The position numbers and the translations under genes were made by a program. This document shows, in pieces, positions 26,625 to 36,292 of a stretch of 64,000 bases of DNA. Every line of letters starts with the position of its first letter. The first letter of the stretch is position 1. The notes beneath the pieces were generated by a model. It did no database searches. It was not told the DNA's origin and was given only the letters and a program-made list of their open reading frames with translations. Source of the DNA: Salinicola aestuarinus (GTDB lineage Bacteria; Pseudomonadota; Gammaproteobacteria; Pseudomonadales; Halomonadaceae); NCBI RefSeq assembly GCF_003206645.1, contig NZ_PZJP01000017.1, positions 320,577-384,576 of the forward strand, read 5' to 3'.

Positions 26625-28115
26625 TCAATGGGGGTTGGCCAAATGTCGCGCATAGGATGCCAGATCGCTTGCGAGCAGACCACGCACCCCCCCCGCCTCG
26701 GCGGCGGCGTCGGCGGCGAGCGCATGGATCACGACACCGAGCCGCGCCGCCTGCGACAGCGATTCGGTCTGACCCACGAGGCCGGCAATGATGCCGGTCA
26801 GGGCATCCCCCATTCCGCCGCTGGCCATGCCCGGGTTGCCGAAGGGACAGAGCGCGAGCGTCTCGCCGTCGAAGATCAGCGTGCCGGCGCCCTTGAGCAC
26901 GACCACCCCGCCAAAGCGCGCCTGCAGGGCGGTGATCGCCGCTCGCCGATCGCGCTGGACCTCCGCGGTGGTGCAGCCCAGCAGACGTCCGGCTTCGCCA
27001 GGATGGGGCGTGAGTATCCAATCGTTGCGGCGCTCGCCGGTGAACTCGGACGCCAGTAGATTGAGTCCATCGGCATCGACCACGCAGGGCTTGCCGGCCG
27101 CCAGCGCGCTGGCGAGCGCGGCCTGCCCCCAGGCGCCGGTGCCAAGTCCGGGGCCGACGGCGATCACGTCGGCAGCCTCGACCCGCGCGGCGAGATCCGC
27201 GGTCCCACGCACGCCATGAGCCATAATCTCGGGATAGCGCGTCAAGCTCGCCGTAACGTGGGCCGGGTCGGTGGCGAGGCTCACCTTGCCAGCGCCCAGG
27301 CGTGCCACCATTTCGCTGGTCATCAGCGCAGCACCGCCCATTCCGGGGCCGCCGGCAACCACCAGGACGTGACCATGACTCCCCTTGTGACTGCAGGGGG
27401 AGCGTGGCGGCAGCCCTTCGGCGATGTCGTGACGCGACTGGCGCCAGGCCACAGGCACCATATCGGTGTGTGCCGCCGGACTGACGCCGAGCGAGAGGTA
27501 GACGATATCGCCGACATGATCGAGCGCAGCTCCGGTATGCAGCCCCAGTTTGTCGGCAATGAAGGTGACGGTGACGCTCGCCCGCACCGCCTCCCCCGCG
27601 ACGAATCCAGTATCGGCGTCGACGCCCGAAGGGACGTCGATGGCCATCGCGGGCCTGGCGGTGGCGTTCATGCAAGCAATCGCCGTGTCGAACGGAGCGC
27701 GTGGCGCCCCTTGCGTCCCGGTGCCGAGCAGCGCATCCACCAGCACGTCTCCCTCGAGCGTCAACGAAGACGCCCACGGCACCACGACGACCCCTGCCTC
27801 CTGCGCCAGGATGGCGGCATGCCTGGCGCTCCCCGTCAGTTGCCCGACCGGTGTGACCGCAATCAGCTGAACGGCAAGGCCCTCCGCCGCCGCCAGCGTG
27901 GCCACGACATAGCCATCCCCGCCGTTGTTACCGCCGCCACAGAGGACGCTCAGCCGCTCGCGCGTCGGCCAGCGTGACCGCAGTGTCTCGTAGGCCGCTT
28001 CGCCGGCGCGCTGCATCAGAGCAAAGTCATCACGCTCGTCGGCGATGGCGCGACGGTCGAGCTCGCGCACCTGCTCGGCGAGGTAAAGGGGGCGCTGCTG
28101 AGAGGACGCGGACAT
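26625..28115 (-). CDS. nnr: Bifunctional NAD(P)H-hydrate repair enzyme (epimerase NnrE / dehydratase NnrD)
   Basis: 496 residues. N-terminal epimerase (YjeF_N) with LSVLCGGGNNGGDGYVVATL and VLVDALLGTGTQGAPRAPF and AIDVPSGVDADTG; C-terminal ADP-dependent dehydratase with HGHVLVVAGGPGMGGAALMT, IAVGPGLGTGAWGQAAL, ILTPHPGEAGRLL and GNPGMASGGMGDALTGIIAG. It repairs NADHX/NADPHX hydrates in the cytoplasm. AAAGGAG precedes the ATG. It leads the nnrDE-tsaE-amidase-mutL series; queG diverges upstream across about 170 bases. Confidence 0.96.
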   Translation of the reverse strand: MSASSQQRPLYLAEQVRELDRRAIADERDDFALMQRAGEAAYETLRSRWPTRERLSVLCGGGNNGGDGYVVATLAAAEGLAVQLIAVTPVGQLTGSARHAAILAQEAGVVVVPWASSLTLEGDVLVDALLGTGTQGAPRAPFDTAIACMNATARPAMAIDVPSGVDADTGFVAGEAVRASVTVTFIADKLGLHTGAALDHVGDIVYLSLGVSPAAHTDMVPVAWRQSRHDIAEGLPPRSPCSHKGSHGHVLVVAGGPGMGGAALMTSEMVARLGAGKVSLATDPAHVTASLTRYPEIMAHGVRGTADLAARVEAADVIAVGPGLGTGAWGQAALASALAAGKPCVVDADGLNLLASEFTGERRNDWILTPHPGEAGRLLGCTTAEVQRDRRAAITALQARFGGVVVLKGAGTLIFDGETLALCPFGNPGMASGGMGDALTGIIAGLVGQTESLSQAARLGVVIHALAADAAAEAGGVRGLLASDLASYARHLANPH

Positions 28116-28286
28116 TGCGGCTCCTTTGGGTTTCCATGGGGCTTGCGGCGCGTCCGGCTGTCAGCCTGGACGCGCCGCCTCGAAACGATGGACGGCTACG
28201 GGAGCGTGTCGCCATTGGCCGTCGTGGTGTAGGGTAGCGGCCCGCTCCCCTCCCAACCTTCTTCCTGATGTGATCTTCTTTCCGGT

Positions 28287-29444
28287 ATGACCACGCGATT
28301 CGACGCCAACACGCCGACGGCCCAGGCGAGTGATGACACCCTCGACCACGACGCCTCGCCCCTCGACGCCGCCCAGCTGGATGACCTCGCGTCACAGGTC
28401 AAGCTGTGGGGACGCGAGCTCGGCTTTCAGGCGATCGGCATTACCGACACCGACCTTGAAAGCCATGAGCGCTATCTCGAGCGCTGGCTCGCGGCGGGCC
28501 ATCACGGTGAAATGCGCTACATGGAGAAGCACGGCACCAAGCGAACGCGACCGGCGGAGCTGGTGCCGGGCACGCTTCGCGTCATCAGCGCGCGCATGGA
28601 TTATCTGCCGCCGGAGGTCGAGACCACGCGCGTGCTTGGACAGCCGGACAAGGCCTACGTTTCACGCTATGCGCTGGGCCGCGACTACCACAAGCTGATC
28701 CGCAAGCGCCTCGACCAGCTGGCCAAGCGCATCGAACAGGCGGTGGGGCCCTTCGGCTATCGCGCCTTCGTCGATTCGGCACCGGTCATGGAGCGGGCGC
28801 TGGCACAGAAGGCGGGCATCGGCTGGTTCGGCAAGAACGCCATGCTGCTCGACCCGAAGGCCGGCTCGCTGTTCTTTCTCGGTGAGCTCTATACCGACCT
28901 GCCGCTACCGATCGATGAGCCCTTCACCCGAGAGCACTGTGGCTCCTGTTCGAGCTGCCAGACTGCCTGCCCGACTGACGCCATCGTCGATGACAAGGTC
29001 ATCGATGCCCGGCGCTGTATCTCCTATCTTACCATCGAGCTGCACGGCTCGATTCCGCTCGAGTTCCGTCGCCCCATGGGCAACCGAGTCTATGGCTGCG
29101 ACGACTGCCAGCTCTTCTGCCCGTTCACTCGCTTCACCCGGGCGAGCGACGAGCCGGACTTCGCCCCGCGCCACGACCTCGACCGCGCCGAGCTGATCGA
29201 TCTCTTCGCCTGGAGTGAAACCGAGTTTTTGAAGCGCACCGAGGGCAGCCCCATTCGACGCATCGGCTACGAGCGCTGGCTGCGCAACCTGGCCGTGGGC
29301 CTGGGTAATGCGCCCTACAGCGAGCGGGTAGTCGCCGCCCTGCGCGCCCGGCTCGCCTACCCGTCGGATCTGGTTCGCGAACACGTCCGCTGGGCGCTCG
29401 ACGAACAGCAGCTCAAGCGCAACGCCCGCATCGCCACTGGCTAG
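28287..29444 (+). CDS. queG: Epoxyqueuosine reductase QueG
   Basis: 385 residues. Cobalamin-dependent Fe-S enzyme that reduces epoxyqueuosine to queuosine in tRNA. Visible: LGFQAIGITDTDLESHERYL near the N-terminus, YALGRDYHKLIRKRL, GWFGKNAMLLDPKAGSLFFL, first ferredoxin cluster CGSCSSCQTACPTDAI, CISYLTIELHGSIP and second cluster YGCDDCQLFCPFTRF. It begins with an extra Asp/Thr-rich stretch of about 35 residues before the family core. Divergent from nnrDE, as in many gammaproteobacteria, and convergent with orn. Confidence 0.96.
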   Translation: MTTRFDANTPTAQASDDTLDHDASPLDAAQLDDLASQVKLWGRELGFQAIGITDTDLESHERYLERWLAAGHHGEMRYMEKHGTKRTRPAELVPGTLRVISARMDYLPPEVETTRVLGQPDKAYVSRYALGRDYHKLIRKRLDQLAKRIEQAVGPFGYRAFVDSAPVMERALAQKAGIGWFGKNAMLLDPKAGSLFFLGELYTDLPLPIDEPFTREHCGSCSSCQTACPTDAIVDDKVIDARRCISYLTIELHGSIPLEFRRPMGNRVYGCDDCQLFCPFTRFTRASDEPDFAPRHDLDRAELIDLFAWSETEFLKRTEGSPIRRIGYERWLRNLAVGLGNAPYSERVVAALRARLAYPSDLVREHVRWALDEQQLKRNARIATG

Positions 29445-29490
29445 CCGTGCCCCAGCGTGGGAGACGCACTCGGCGCTCGCGGGCAGCGGC

Positions 29491-30063
29491 TCAGGGCAGT
29501 CGGAGGAACGTCTTGCGGTAGTGTGCAAGCTCGGCCAGCGATTCCCGAATGTCGTCGAGCGCCTGGTGGGTGTTGCGCTTGGAGAACCCCTCCAGAGCCT
29601 TGGGATTCCAACGCTTCGCCAGCTCCTTGAGCGTGGAGACGTCGACGTTGCGGTAGTGGAAGAAGTCGTTGAGCGCCGGCATTTCGCGCTCCAGAAAGCG
29701 TCGATCCTGATGCACGCTGTTACCGCAGACCGGCGAGGTACCCGGCACGACGTAGGCGGCGAGGAATTCTAGCGTGCGCCGTTCCGCCTCGGCAGTCTCG
29801 ATCTCGCTGCCCTGAACGCGCTCGATCAGACCGGAGTCACCATGGGTCTTGCGATTCCAGTCATCCATGCCATCGAGCAGCGTGTCGGGCTGATGCACGG
29901 CCAGCACCGGCCCTTCGGCAACCAGATTGAGGTCGCCGTCGGTAATCAGCGTGGCGACTTCGATGATGCGTTCGCGATCCGGATCGAGACCCGTCATCTC
30001 GAGATCGATCCAGACCAGCAGGTCGTGGCGAGGCGTGGCATCGGTATTCGCGGTGGCGGACAT
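29491..30063 (-). CDS. orn: Oligoribonuclease Orn
   Basis: 190 residues, DEDDh 3'-5' exoribonuclease that degrades di- to penta-ribonucleotides, including pGpG from c-di-GMP turnover. Catalytic residues are visible in LVWIDLEMTGLDPD (Asp20, Glu22), CGNSVHQDRRFLEREMP and THQALDDIRESLAELAHY. GGAG lies before the ATG. Orn is divergent from rsgA across about 130 bases, a conserved arrangement. It is relevant to the HD-GYP/PilZ protein encoded elsewhere in the window. Confidence 0.97.
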   Translation of the reverse strand: MSATANTDATPRHDLLVWIDLEMTGLDPDRERIIEVATLITDGDLNLVAEGPVLAVHQPDTLLDGMDDWNRKTHGDSGLIERVQGSEIETAEAERRTLEFLAAYVVPGTSPVCGNSVHQDRRFLEREMPALNDFFHYRNVDVSTLKELAKRWNPKALEGFSKRNTHQALDDIRESLAELAHYRKTFLRLP

Positions 30064-30195
30064 GCGTCGCTCCAGGTCGTGTCAGCCGTGAAAGCGCTCG
30101 GTGCGAGCGGACACGGCGGTCGGGGATGGCTACAATGCGCGCCATTCTACTCACCCGCCGAGCCCCCGGCCACGACCCGAGGAGTCACCGTCACC

Positions 30196-31242
30196 ATGAG
30201 CCGACGCAAGCTGACACGCCAACAGCGCTGGCGCGTGGAGAAGGTCCAGGCCGAACGCGCCGAACGTGCCAACCGCCGCGCCGAACGTGACGATGCCGCC
30301 CTCGAGGCAGGCGCGCATGGCGCCGAACGCCCGGGCCGGGTGGCGGCGCACTTCGGCCGCAGCCTGGAAGTGGAGGCTCGCGACGCCGAGGGCGCCCTGA
30401 CCCGCCACCGCTGCCATCTGCGCGCCAACCTGGAAGGTCTCGTCACCGGCGACCGCGTCGTCTGGCGCGAAGCGGCCGACGCCACCGGCGTGGTGGTCGC
30501 CCGCGGCGAACGGTCCAGCGTGCTGGAACGCCCCGATGCCCGTGCCCAGATGCGGCCGGTGGCGGCGAACATCGACCAGATCCTGATCGTCGTTGCCAGC
30601 GAACCGGCGCCCTACGGCAATCTGATCGACCGTTATCTGGTCGCCGCCGAGAATACCGGTATCGCCCCGGTGCTGGTACTCAACAAGAGCGATCTGCTCC
30701 CCGATCAGGGTGGCGACGCGCGCGAGCTATTGTCCCGCTATGCCGCGCTCGGCTATACGGTCATCGAGGCGTCCGCCCGGGTCGATCATGGCCTCGGCGC
30801 GCTCCACGAACAGCTTGACGGGCGCACCTCCGTTTTCGTCGGCCAGAGCGGCGTCGGCAAATCGTCGTTGATCGACCGTCTGCTACCCGAGGAGACGCTG
30901 CGCATCGGCGCGCTGTCGGAGGAGTCCCGCAAGGGCAAGCACACGACCACGACGGCCAGGCTCTACCCGCTGCCCAGGGATGGCGAGGCCGGCGCTGTCC
31001 GCGAGGGCGATCTGATCGACTCCCCCGGCATCCGCGAGTTCGGCCTGTGGCATCTCGACGAGCAGCAGATTGCCGAGGGCTTCATCGAGTTCCGGCCGTT
31101 TCTCGATGCGTGCCGCTTCCGTGACTGCCGCCACCGAGCCGAACCCGGCTGTGCCCTGCTCGACGCCGTCGAGCGAGGCGCGATTCATCCGCAACGATTC
31201 GCGAGTTTTCAGCGCATCCGCGATGACGTCGCCAGCGGTTAG
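30196..31242 (+). CDS. rsgA: Small-subunit ribosome biogenesis GTPase RsgA
   Basis: 348 residues. Circularly permuted GTPase that checks maturation of the 30S subunit. An Arg-rich N-terminus (MSRRKLTRQQRWRVEKVQAE) and OB-fold domain are followed by G4 LVLNKSD, G1 FVGQSGVGKSSLIDRL, G3 DSPGIREFGLW and the zinc-binding end CRFRDCRHRAEPGC. An open frame 118 codons longer runs through orn on the other strand; the ATG at 30196 with upstream GAGGAG matches the family start. Terminates at a strong bidirectional hairpin. Confidence 0.96.
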   Translation: MSRRKLTRQQRWRVEKVQAERAERANRRAERDDAALEAGAHGAERPGRVAAHFGRSLEVEARDAEGALTRHRCHLRANLEGLVTGDRVVWREAADATGVVVARGERSSVLERPDARAQMRPVAANIDQILIVVASEPAPYGNLIDRYLVAAENTGIAPVLVLNKSDLLPDQGGDARELLSRYAALGYTVIEASARVDHGLGALHEQLDGRTSVFVGQSGVGKSSLIDRLLPEETLRIGALSEESRKGKHTTTTARLYPLPRDGEAGAVREGDLIDSPGIREFGLWHLDEQQIAEGFIEFRPFLDACRFRDCRHRAEPGCALLDAVERGAIHPQRFASFQRIRDDVASG

Positions 31243-31278
31243 CGCCAAGTCACTTGGCTGGGGCGTTCCCCATCCACC

Positions 31279-31313
31279 AAAAAGCCGCCGCGTCGAAACG
31301 CGGCGGCTTTTTT
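31279..31313. terminator. Bidirectional terminator between rsgA and the NCS2 permease gene
   Basis: GCCGCCGCG (31284-31292), loop TCGAAA, CGCGGCGGC (31299-31307), then TTTTTT; five A on the other side give a T-run on the minus strand. It serves both convergent genes. Confidence 0.92.
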
Positions 31314-31389
31314 ATGATGACGACAAGGTGGCGCTCACTCGAGGTCGGCGGGCGTCACGCGAGAAGTCGACACGCGCCGGCCGCCGGGC

Positions 31390-32721
31390 TCAGCCCTCGA
31401 AAAGCATCAGGATCGACAGCGCGAACAGCACCCACATCGCCGGACGCACCTCGTGGGATTTGCCCACGCCCACCTTGACCACCACGTAGGTGAGAAAGCC
31501 GAACACCACGCCATGCGTGATCGAGTAGGTGAGCGGGATCAGGATCATTGCCACGAAAGCGGGGATGGCATCGTCGTACTTCTGCCAGTCGATGGTGCGG
31601 ATCGGCGAGAGCATGAAGACACCGACCATGATCAGCGCCGGCGCCGTGGCGATGGTTGGCACCAGTGCCAGCAGCGGCGACAGAAACAGGAACGGCAGGA
31701 ACAGCAGTCCCGCGACCACGGCCACCAGGCCCGTGCGGCCGCCCTGACTGATCCCAGCGGCGGACTCGACGTAGGCGTTGGCCGGACTGGTACCCAGCGG
31801 CGCCGAGATCAGCGCCGAGGCGGCATCCACCATCATCGAGCGACGAATGTTCTGCGGCTCGCCGTTTTCGTCGAGCAGATTGCCCGCCTGACAAACACCG
31901 ATGAAGGTCGACATGGCATCGAAGAAGGTGGTGAACAGGATCACGAAGATGAACGGCCAGTAGCCAATCGCCAGCGCGCCGAGGAAATCGACCTGACCCA
32001 TGGCGCCGAAATCCGGCCACGCAAAGATGCCCTGGAAGTTGACCAGTGTCGCCGTCGCGCCATCCGGGGACCAGGCGCTGCCGTCACCCCAGAGTCGGCC
32101 GATGGGAATCGCCATCAGCGTCGTAAGAACGATACCGATGATCAACGCTCCCTGAATGCCTCGAGCCACCAGCACCGCGGTGATGCCAAGACCGATCAGG
32201 AACGTGATCAGCGTCGGCGACATCTCGCCAAGACCGACCACCGTCGCGGGGTTGGAGACCAGAAGTCCCGCGTTGACCAGTCCGATAACGGTGATGAACA
32301 GCCCAATGCCGCAGGCGATGGCGTGACGCAGCGTGGCGGGAATGGCATCGACGACGTAGCGGCGCACGTTGAACGCGGCGAGTATCGCGAACAGCACCCC
32401 GGACCAGAACACGCACCCCAGCGCGGTCTGCCAGGGAATGCCGGCCCCCAACACCATGGTGTAGGCGAACAGCGCGTTGATCCCCATGCCCGGTGCGACG
32501 AGTACCGGGTTACGCGCATAGAGCCCCATCATCACGCTGCCGAAGAAGCTGATGATCACCGTCGCGGTCAGCGCACCGGCGAAGGGCACCCCTGCCCCGG
32601 AAAGAATCGCCGGGTTGACCACGATGATGTACATCGCGGCGAGGAAGGTAGCCACACCCGCCAGCACCTCGGTTTTGACGGTGCTCCCTTTCGAGCGCAG
32701 TGAGAAATAGTTGTCGATCAC
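31390..32721 (-). CDS. NCS2 family purine permease (adenine/guanine/hypoxanthine type)
   Basis: 443 residues, about 13 hydrophobic segments. The sequence NYFSLRSKGSTVKTEVLAG at the N-terminus, NPVLVAPGMGINALFAY, TTFFDAMSTFIGVCQAGN and GTSPANAYVESAAGISQGGR are typical of the AzgA/PurP/GhxP branch of NCS2, proton-coupled nucleobase importers. I chose a GTG start at 32721 because AGGAG stands eight bases upstream; the longer ATG frame from 32910 begins with 63 non-family residues. Exact substrate not predictable. It diverges from the rhodanese gene across about 230 bases. Confidence 0.9.
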   Translation of the reverse strand: MIDNYFSLRSKGSTVKTEVLAGVATFLAAMYIIVVNPAILSGAGVPFAGALTATVIISFFGSVMMGLYARNPVLVAPGMGINALFAYTMVLGAGIPWQTALGCVFWSGVLFAILAAFNVRRYVVDAIPATLRHAIACGIGLFITVIGLVNAGLLVSNPATVVGLGEMSPTLITFLIGLGITAVLVARGIQGALIIGIVLTTLMAIPIGRLWGDGSAWSPDGATATLVNFQGIFAWPDFGAMGQVDFLGALAIGYWPFIFVILFTTFFDAMSTFIGVCQAGNLLDENGEPQNIRRSMMVDAASALISAPLGTSPANAYVESAAGISQGGRTGLVAVVAGLLFLPFLFLSPLLALVPTIATAPALIMVGVFMLSPIRTIDWQKYDDAIPAFVAMILIPLTYSITHGVVFGFLTYVVVKVGVGKSHEVRPAMWVLFALSILMLFEG

Positions 32722-32955
32722 GCAGCAGTCTCCTGGCGATTCATTAATTATCATTGGGACAGGCTTGAGAGACGCCCCTCGAGGGCGCGCAGTATACCGG
32801 ATCACTCTGTCGCCGGCAGCTCGGCCGCGGCTCATCACACGGCTTCTCTCGCCGCTTGCCGCCTCGTCTATTACGTTGCGGTGCGACTGTGCCATCATCG
32901 AGATATCCACGCGCAGTGACCGCGCGCCCCTTTTCCCACGGCAACGGGAGGCCCC

Positions 32956-33786
32956 ATGAGCTCCGAGCAGCCCCGACTACCCTTGATACTCGACCCGACG
33001 ACGCTGGCCGAGCACCTCGGTGCCGATGATCTATTGATCATCGATGTGCCGCTCAAGGCCGAAAGCTACCGGGAAGGCCACGTGCCCGGGGCGGTCTTCC
33101 TCGATCACCGCCGCCTGCTCGCGGGTAGCGGTGAGGTGCCCAATGACGTGCCCACGGAAGAAGCACTCAGCGCCCTCTTTTCCGAACTGGGGCTGTCGGC
33201 GGAAACCCACGTCGTCGCCTACGACGATGAAGGCGGCGGCTGGGCCGGCCGCCTGCTGTGGACCCTGGAGCTGATCGGCCACCAGCGCTACTCCTATCTC
33301 AACGGCGGTATTCACGCCTGGCGCGCCGACGGCCATCGCATCGCCACCGATGAGACGCATCCCACGCCCGGCAGCTACGACGCGGCCTACCTCAACCCGG
33401 AAGTACAGATCCGCCGAGAGGAGCTGCTGGAACGTCTGAACGAGCGCGAACTCGCCATCTGGGATGCCCGCTCGCCGGCGGAGTACCGCGGCGAGAAGGG
33501 CAATAACCGCAAGCTCGGCCATCTGCCCGGGGCGGTGAATTTCGACTGGCTCGATGTCATGGACCACGAGCGTGACCTGCGCCTGCGCGACTATGCCGAG
33601 CTGATCCACGATCTCGAGATTCGCGGATTGACCCCGGACAAGGAGATTGTCACTCACTGCCAGAGCCACCACCGCAGCGGACTGACCTGGCTTGCCGCCA
33701 GGGCGCTCGGCTACGACAACGTACGCGCCTACCCGGGGTCATGGCAGGAGTGGGGCAATCGCGACGACACACCGGTCGAGCGGTGA
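32956..33786 (+). CDS. Sulfurtransferase with two rhodanese domains
   Basis: 276 residues, soluble. The N-terminal rhodanese-like domain (about 8-125) has VVAYDDEGGGWAGRLLW where an active domain would carry Cys, so it is inactive, as is normal for this family. The C-terminal domain (about 140-270) carries the catalytic loop VTHCQSHHRSGLTWLAAR. Two-domain thiosulfate/mercaptopyruvate sulfurtransferases move sulfane sulfur to cyanide, thiols or protein partners; the substrate is not predictable. GGGAGG precedes the ATG. It lies upstream of psd on the same strand. Confidence 0.9.
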   Translation: MSSEQPRLPLILDPTTLAEHLGADDLLIIDVPLKAESYREGHVPGAVFLDHRRLLAGSGEVPNDVPTEEALSALFSELGLSAETHVVAYDDEGGGWAGRLLWTLELIGHQRYSYLNGGIHAWRADGHRIATDETHPTPGSYDAAYLNPEVQIRREELLERLNERELAIWDARSPAEYRGEKGNNRKLGHLPGAVNFDWLDVMDHERDLRLRDYAELIHDLEIRGLTPDKEIVTHCQSHHRSGLTWLAARALGYDNVRAYPGSWQEWGNRDDTPVER

Positions 33787-33924
33787 GCCGCTCGCCGCGC
33801 CCAGGCTGACACGACGTCTATTGCGCGGACGCCGGCGTCGCTCTACCGTGTCCGCCCTCTTGATGTCGCCCCGCACGTCCCGGCCTTCAAGCCTGCCCCA
33901 TCAACCGCCGAGGTCATCACTACC

Positions 33925-34770
33925 GTGGATCGTCAGGAACTCTTCGCCAACATTCAGTATCCGCTGCCGCACCACGCCATCTCGCGGCTGGTAGGCCAGG
34001 TCGCCGAGAGCCGCCAGCCCTGGGTCAAGGACACCTTCATCCGGCGTTTCATCGACACCTACGGCGTCGACATGAGCGAGGCCCAGCAGCCGGACCCGGC
34101 AGCCTATGCCTGCTTCAACGACTTCTTCACACGCGCCCTCAAACCCGGGGCACGTCCGCTCGGCAGCGGACTGCTCTCGCCTGCCGACGGTACGCTGTCG
34201 CGCTTCGGGCGCATCGAGGGCGACACGCTGATTCAGGCGAAGGGCCAGTACTACTCGCTGGAGACACTGCTCGGCGGCGATTACGAGCGCGCCACGCCGT
34301 TCCGCAACGGCAGTTTCGCCACGGTCTATCTCTCGCCCAAGGACTACCATCGCGTCCACATGCCGATGACCGGCACGCTCCGAGAGATGGTCTACGTGCC
34401 CGGACGCCTCTTCTCGGTCAATCAGGCGACAGCGAGTCACGTACCGGGCCTGTTCGCCCGCAACGAGCGACTCGTCTGTCTCTTCGATACCGAGCACGGG
34501 CCGCTGGCGATGGTGCTGGTCGGCGCGATGATAGTGGCCGCCATCGAGACGGTCTGGGCCGGCCAGATCACACCCTTGAGCGGTCAGGTCCAGACGACCC
34601 GCTTCGACGAGCCGGTCGTGATCGAAAAGGGCCAGGAAATGGGGCGTTTCAAGCTCGGCTCCACCGTGGTGATGTGCCTGGGTCGCGACACCGCCTTCTC
34701 GGATTTCGACCCCAGCGGCACCCCGGTTCGCATGGGTCAATCGCTGGGCAGGCTGCCCGGTGCGGCCTGA
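33925..34770 (+). CDS. psd: Phosphatidylserine decarboxylase Psd
   Basis: 281 residues. Pyruvoyl enzyme making phosphatidylethanolamine at the inner membrane. Shows FNDFFTRALKPGARPL, LLSPADGTLSRFGRI, LSPKDYHRVHMPMTGTL and, near the C-terminus, GRFKLGSTVVMCLGRD, where autocleavage at LGS-T generates the beta chain and the pyruvoyl-bearing alpha chain. The start codon appears to be GTG at 33925 with GAGG upstream. It lies 138 bases after the rhodanese gene and 42 before arfB. Confidence 0.96.
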   Translation: MDRQELFANIQYPLPHHAISRLVGQVAESRQPWVKDTFIRRFIDTYGVDMSEAQQPDPAAYACFNDFFTRALKPGARPLGSGLLSPADGTLSRFGRIEGDTLIQAKGQYYSLETLLGGDYERATPFRNGSFATVYLSPKDYHRVHMPMTGTLREMVYVPGRLFSVNQATASHVPGLFARNERLVCLFDTEHGPLAMVLVGAMIVAAIETVWAGQITPLSGQVQTTRFDEPVVIEKGQEMGRFKLGSTVVMCLGRDTAFSDFDPSGTPVRMGQSLGRLPGAA

Positions 34771-34812
34771 CATCGCGTCAGGTTCCCCTCTTATCTTCTG
34801 CAAGGCACTGAT

Positions 34813-35229
34813 ATGACGCTCGAGATCTCCCGCAACGTCGCCATTCCTGACAATGAGATAGAGCTGCAGGCCGTGCGCGCCCAGGGCGCCGGTGGCCAGA
34901 ACGTCAACAAGGTCTCCTCGGCCATTCACCTGCGCTTCGATATCCGCGCCTCGAGCCTGCATCCGGGCTTCAAGGAGAAGTTGCTCGCACTGAAAGACCG
35001 GCGCATCACCCGCGACGGCGTCGTCGTGATCAAGTCCCAGGAACATCGCACTCAGGAGCTCAACCGCGAGGCGGCGCTGGTCAGACTGAAGGAGCTGATC
35101 AAGCCGATACTCTACGGTGACAAGCCGCGGCGCGAGACCAAGCCCTCCCGCAACGCCAAGCGTAAACGCGCCGACCAGAAGACCAAGCACGGTCAGAAAA
35201 AACGCCTGCGCGGCAAGATCGACGGCTGA
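34813..35229 (+). CDS. arfB: Alternative ribosome-rescue factor ArfB (peptidyl-tRNA hydrolase)
   Basis: 138 residues. The release-factor-like catalytic loop GAGGQNVNKVSSAIHLRFD carries the GGQ motif at residues 27-29; the C-terminal tail is strongly basic (NAKRKRADQKTKHGQKKRLR), which in ArfB enters the empty mRNA channel of stalled ribosomes. It releases nascent chains from non-stop ribosomes without tmRNA. It follows psd at a distance that allows a shared transcript. Confidence 0.96.
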   Translation: MTLEISRNVAIPDNEIELQAVRAQGAGGQNVNKVSSAIHLRFDIRASSLHPGFKEKLLALKDRRITRDGVVVIKSQEHRTQELNREAALVRLKELIKPILYGDKPRRETKPSRNAKRKRADQKTKHGQKKRLRGKIDG

Positions 35230-35302
35230 GCGGTCCGCGCCATCACTCCGCTGCAGCACCCGAGCGCTGCTGGCCGGATCGATCAGCGCTGTGCCGTGGG
35301 CT

Positions 35303-36292
35303 TCAGCAGCGCGGCGTCGAGAAGGCCATGACCTCGGCGACCGTATCCTTGCCGAGCGCCAGCTGGATCAACCGGTCCACGCCGAGCGCCACACCGCTGC
35401 CCGCCGGCATTCCGGCCTCCAGGGCAGCAACGAGCCGCGAGTCGACATCGACCATCGGCTTGCCCATTGCCTCGCGCTGGCGGTTGTCCGCCGCGAATCG
35501 CGCGGCCTGCTCGTCGGCATCCACCAGCTCGTCGTAGCCGTTGGCGAGCTCCAGTCCCTGTAGATAGATCTCGAAGCGCGCCGCCACCTCGACCCCGTCT
35601 TCAGGGTCGATTCGTCGCCGAGCGAGCGCGGCCTGCGCAGCCGGATAGTCGACGATCGCCTCGACACCGTGGCGCCCGAGCTCGGGCTCGATGACCAGGC
35701 TCATCAGCAGATCCAGACACGTCTCACGATCGGCATCCTGCATGGGCAGCTCGCCGTGGCGCTCTGCCCGTTGCCGAAGCGTCTCGAGGGGCGTGGTAAA
35801 GGGGTCGACCGCGAGACGCTCGCGAAACAGATCGCGGTAGCGACGGCGTGTCAGCGGGCCGGGATCGCGCTCGAGCACATCGCGGATCAGCGCATCGCAC
35901 TCGTCGATCAGGGCATCCAGCGCCAGCCCCGGGCGGTACCACTCGAGCATGGTGAACTCGAGGTTGTGACGCGCGCCCACTTCGCCATCACGAAAGCTGC
36001 GCGCAAGCTGAAAGATCGACCCGATCCCCGCCGCCAGCAGCCGTTTCATGGCGAACTCCGGGGAGGTCTGCAGCCAGAGCCGCTCGCGGCCCGCCGACGT
36101 CGTCGCGAGCAACGACAGCGAGTCGAGATGGGCATCGGTGGAGCCACCGTGCCCGAGGGTGGGCGTTTCCACCTCGAGCACGTCCCTGGCGGCGAAAAAG
36201 GCGCGAATCACCGCGATGCGTCGGGCGCGCCCTCGCAGCGTCTCGACGGTGGCGCTCGGGCCCCAGTCGTCGAAGGTGTCCATCCGGGTCAT
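35303..36292 (-). CDS. epmA: EF-P--(R)-beta-lysine ligase EpmA
   Basis: 329 residues, a truncated class II lysyl-tRNA synthetase paralogue (GenX/PoxA) without an anticodon-binding domain. Shows RAFFAARDVLEVETPTLGHG, LWLQTSPEFAMKRLLAAGIG, ARHNLEFTMLEWYRPG and the motif 3 end GSGVALGVDRLIQLALGK. It ligates beta-lysine to Lys34 of EF-P. The start overlaps the stop of an upstream SDR gene by four bases (ATGA), so its translation is coupled to that gene. efp and epmB are within 1.6 kb. Confidence 0.96.
   Translation of the reverse strand: MTRMDTFDDWGPSATVETLRGRARRIAVIRAFFAARDVLEVETPTLGHGGSTDAHLDSLSLLATTSAGRERLWLQTSPEFAMKRLLAAGIGSIFQLARSFRDGEVGARHNLEFTMLEWYRPGLALDALIDECDALIRDVLERDPGPLTRRRYRDLFRERLAVDPFTTPLETLRQRAERHGELPMQDADRETCLDLLMSLVIEPELGRHGVEAIVDYPAAQAALARRRIDPEDGVEVAARFEIYLQGLELANGYDELVDADEQAARFAADNRQREAMGKPMVDVDSRLVAALEAGMPAGSGVALGVDRLIQLALGKDTVAEVMAFSTPRC

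Noticed and set aside
29842..30195. 118-codon N-terminal extension of rsgA
   Set aside because: It runs through orn on the opposite strand; GAGGAG and the family start point to 30196.
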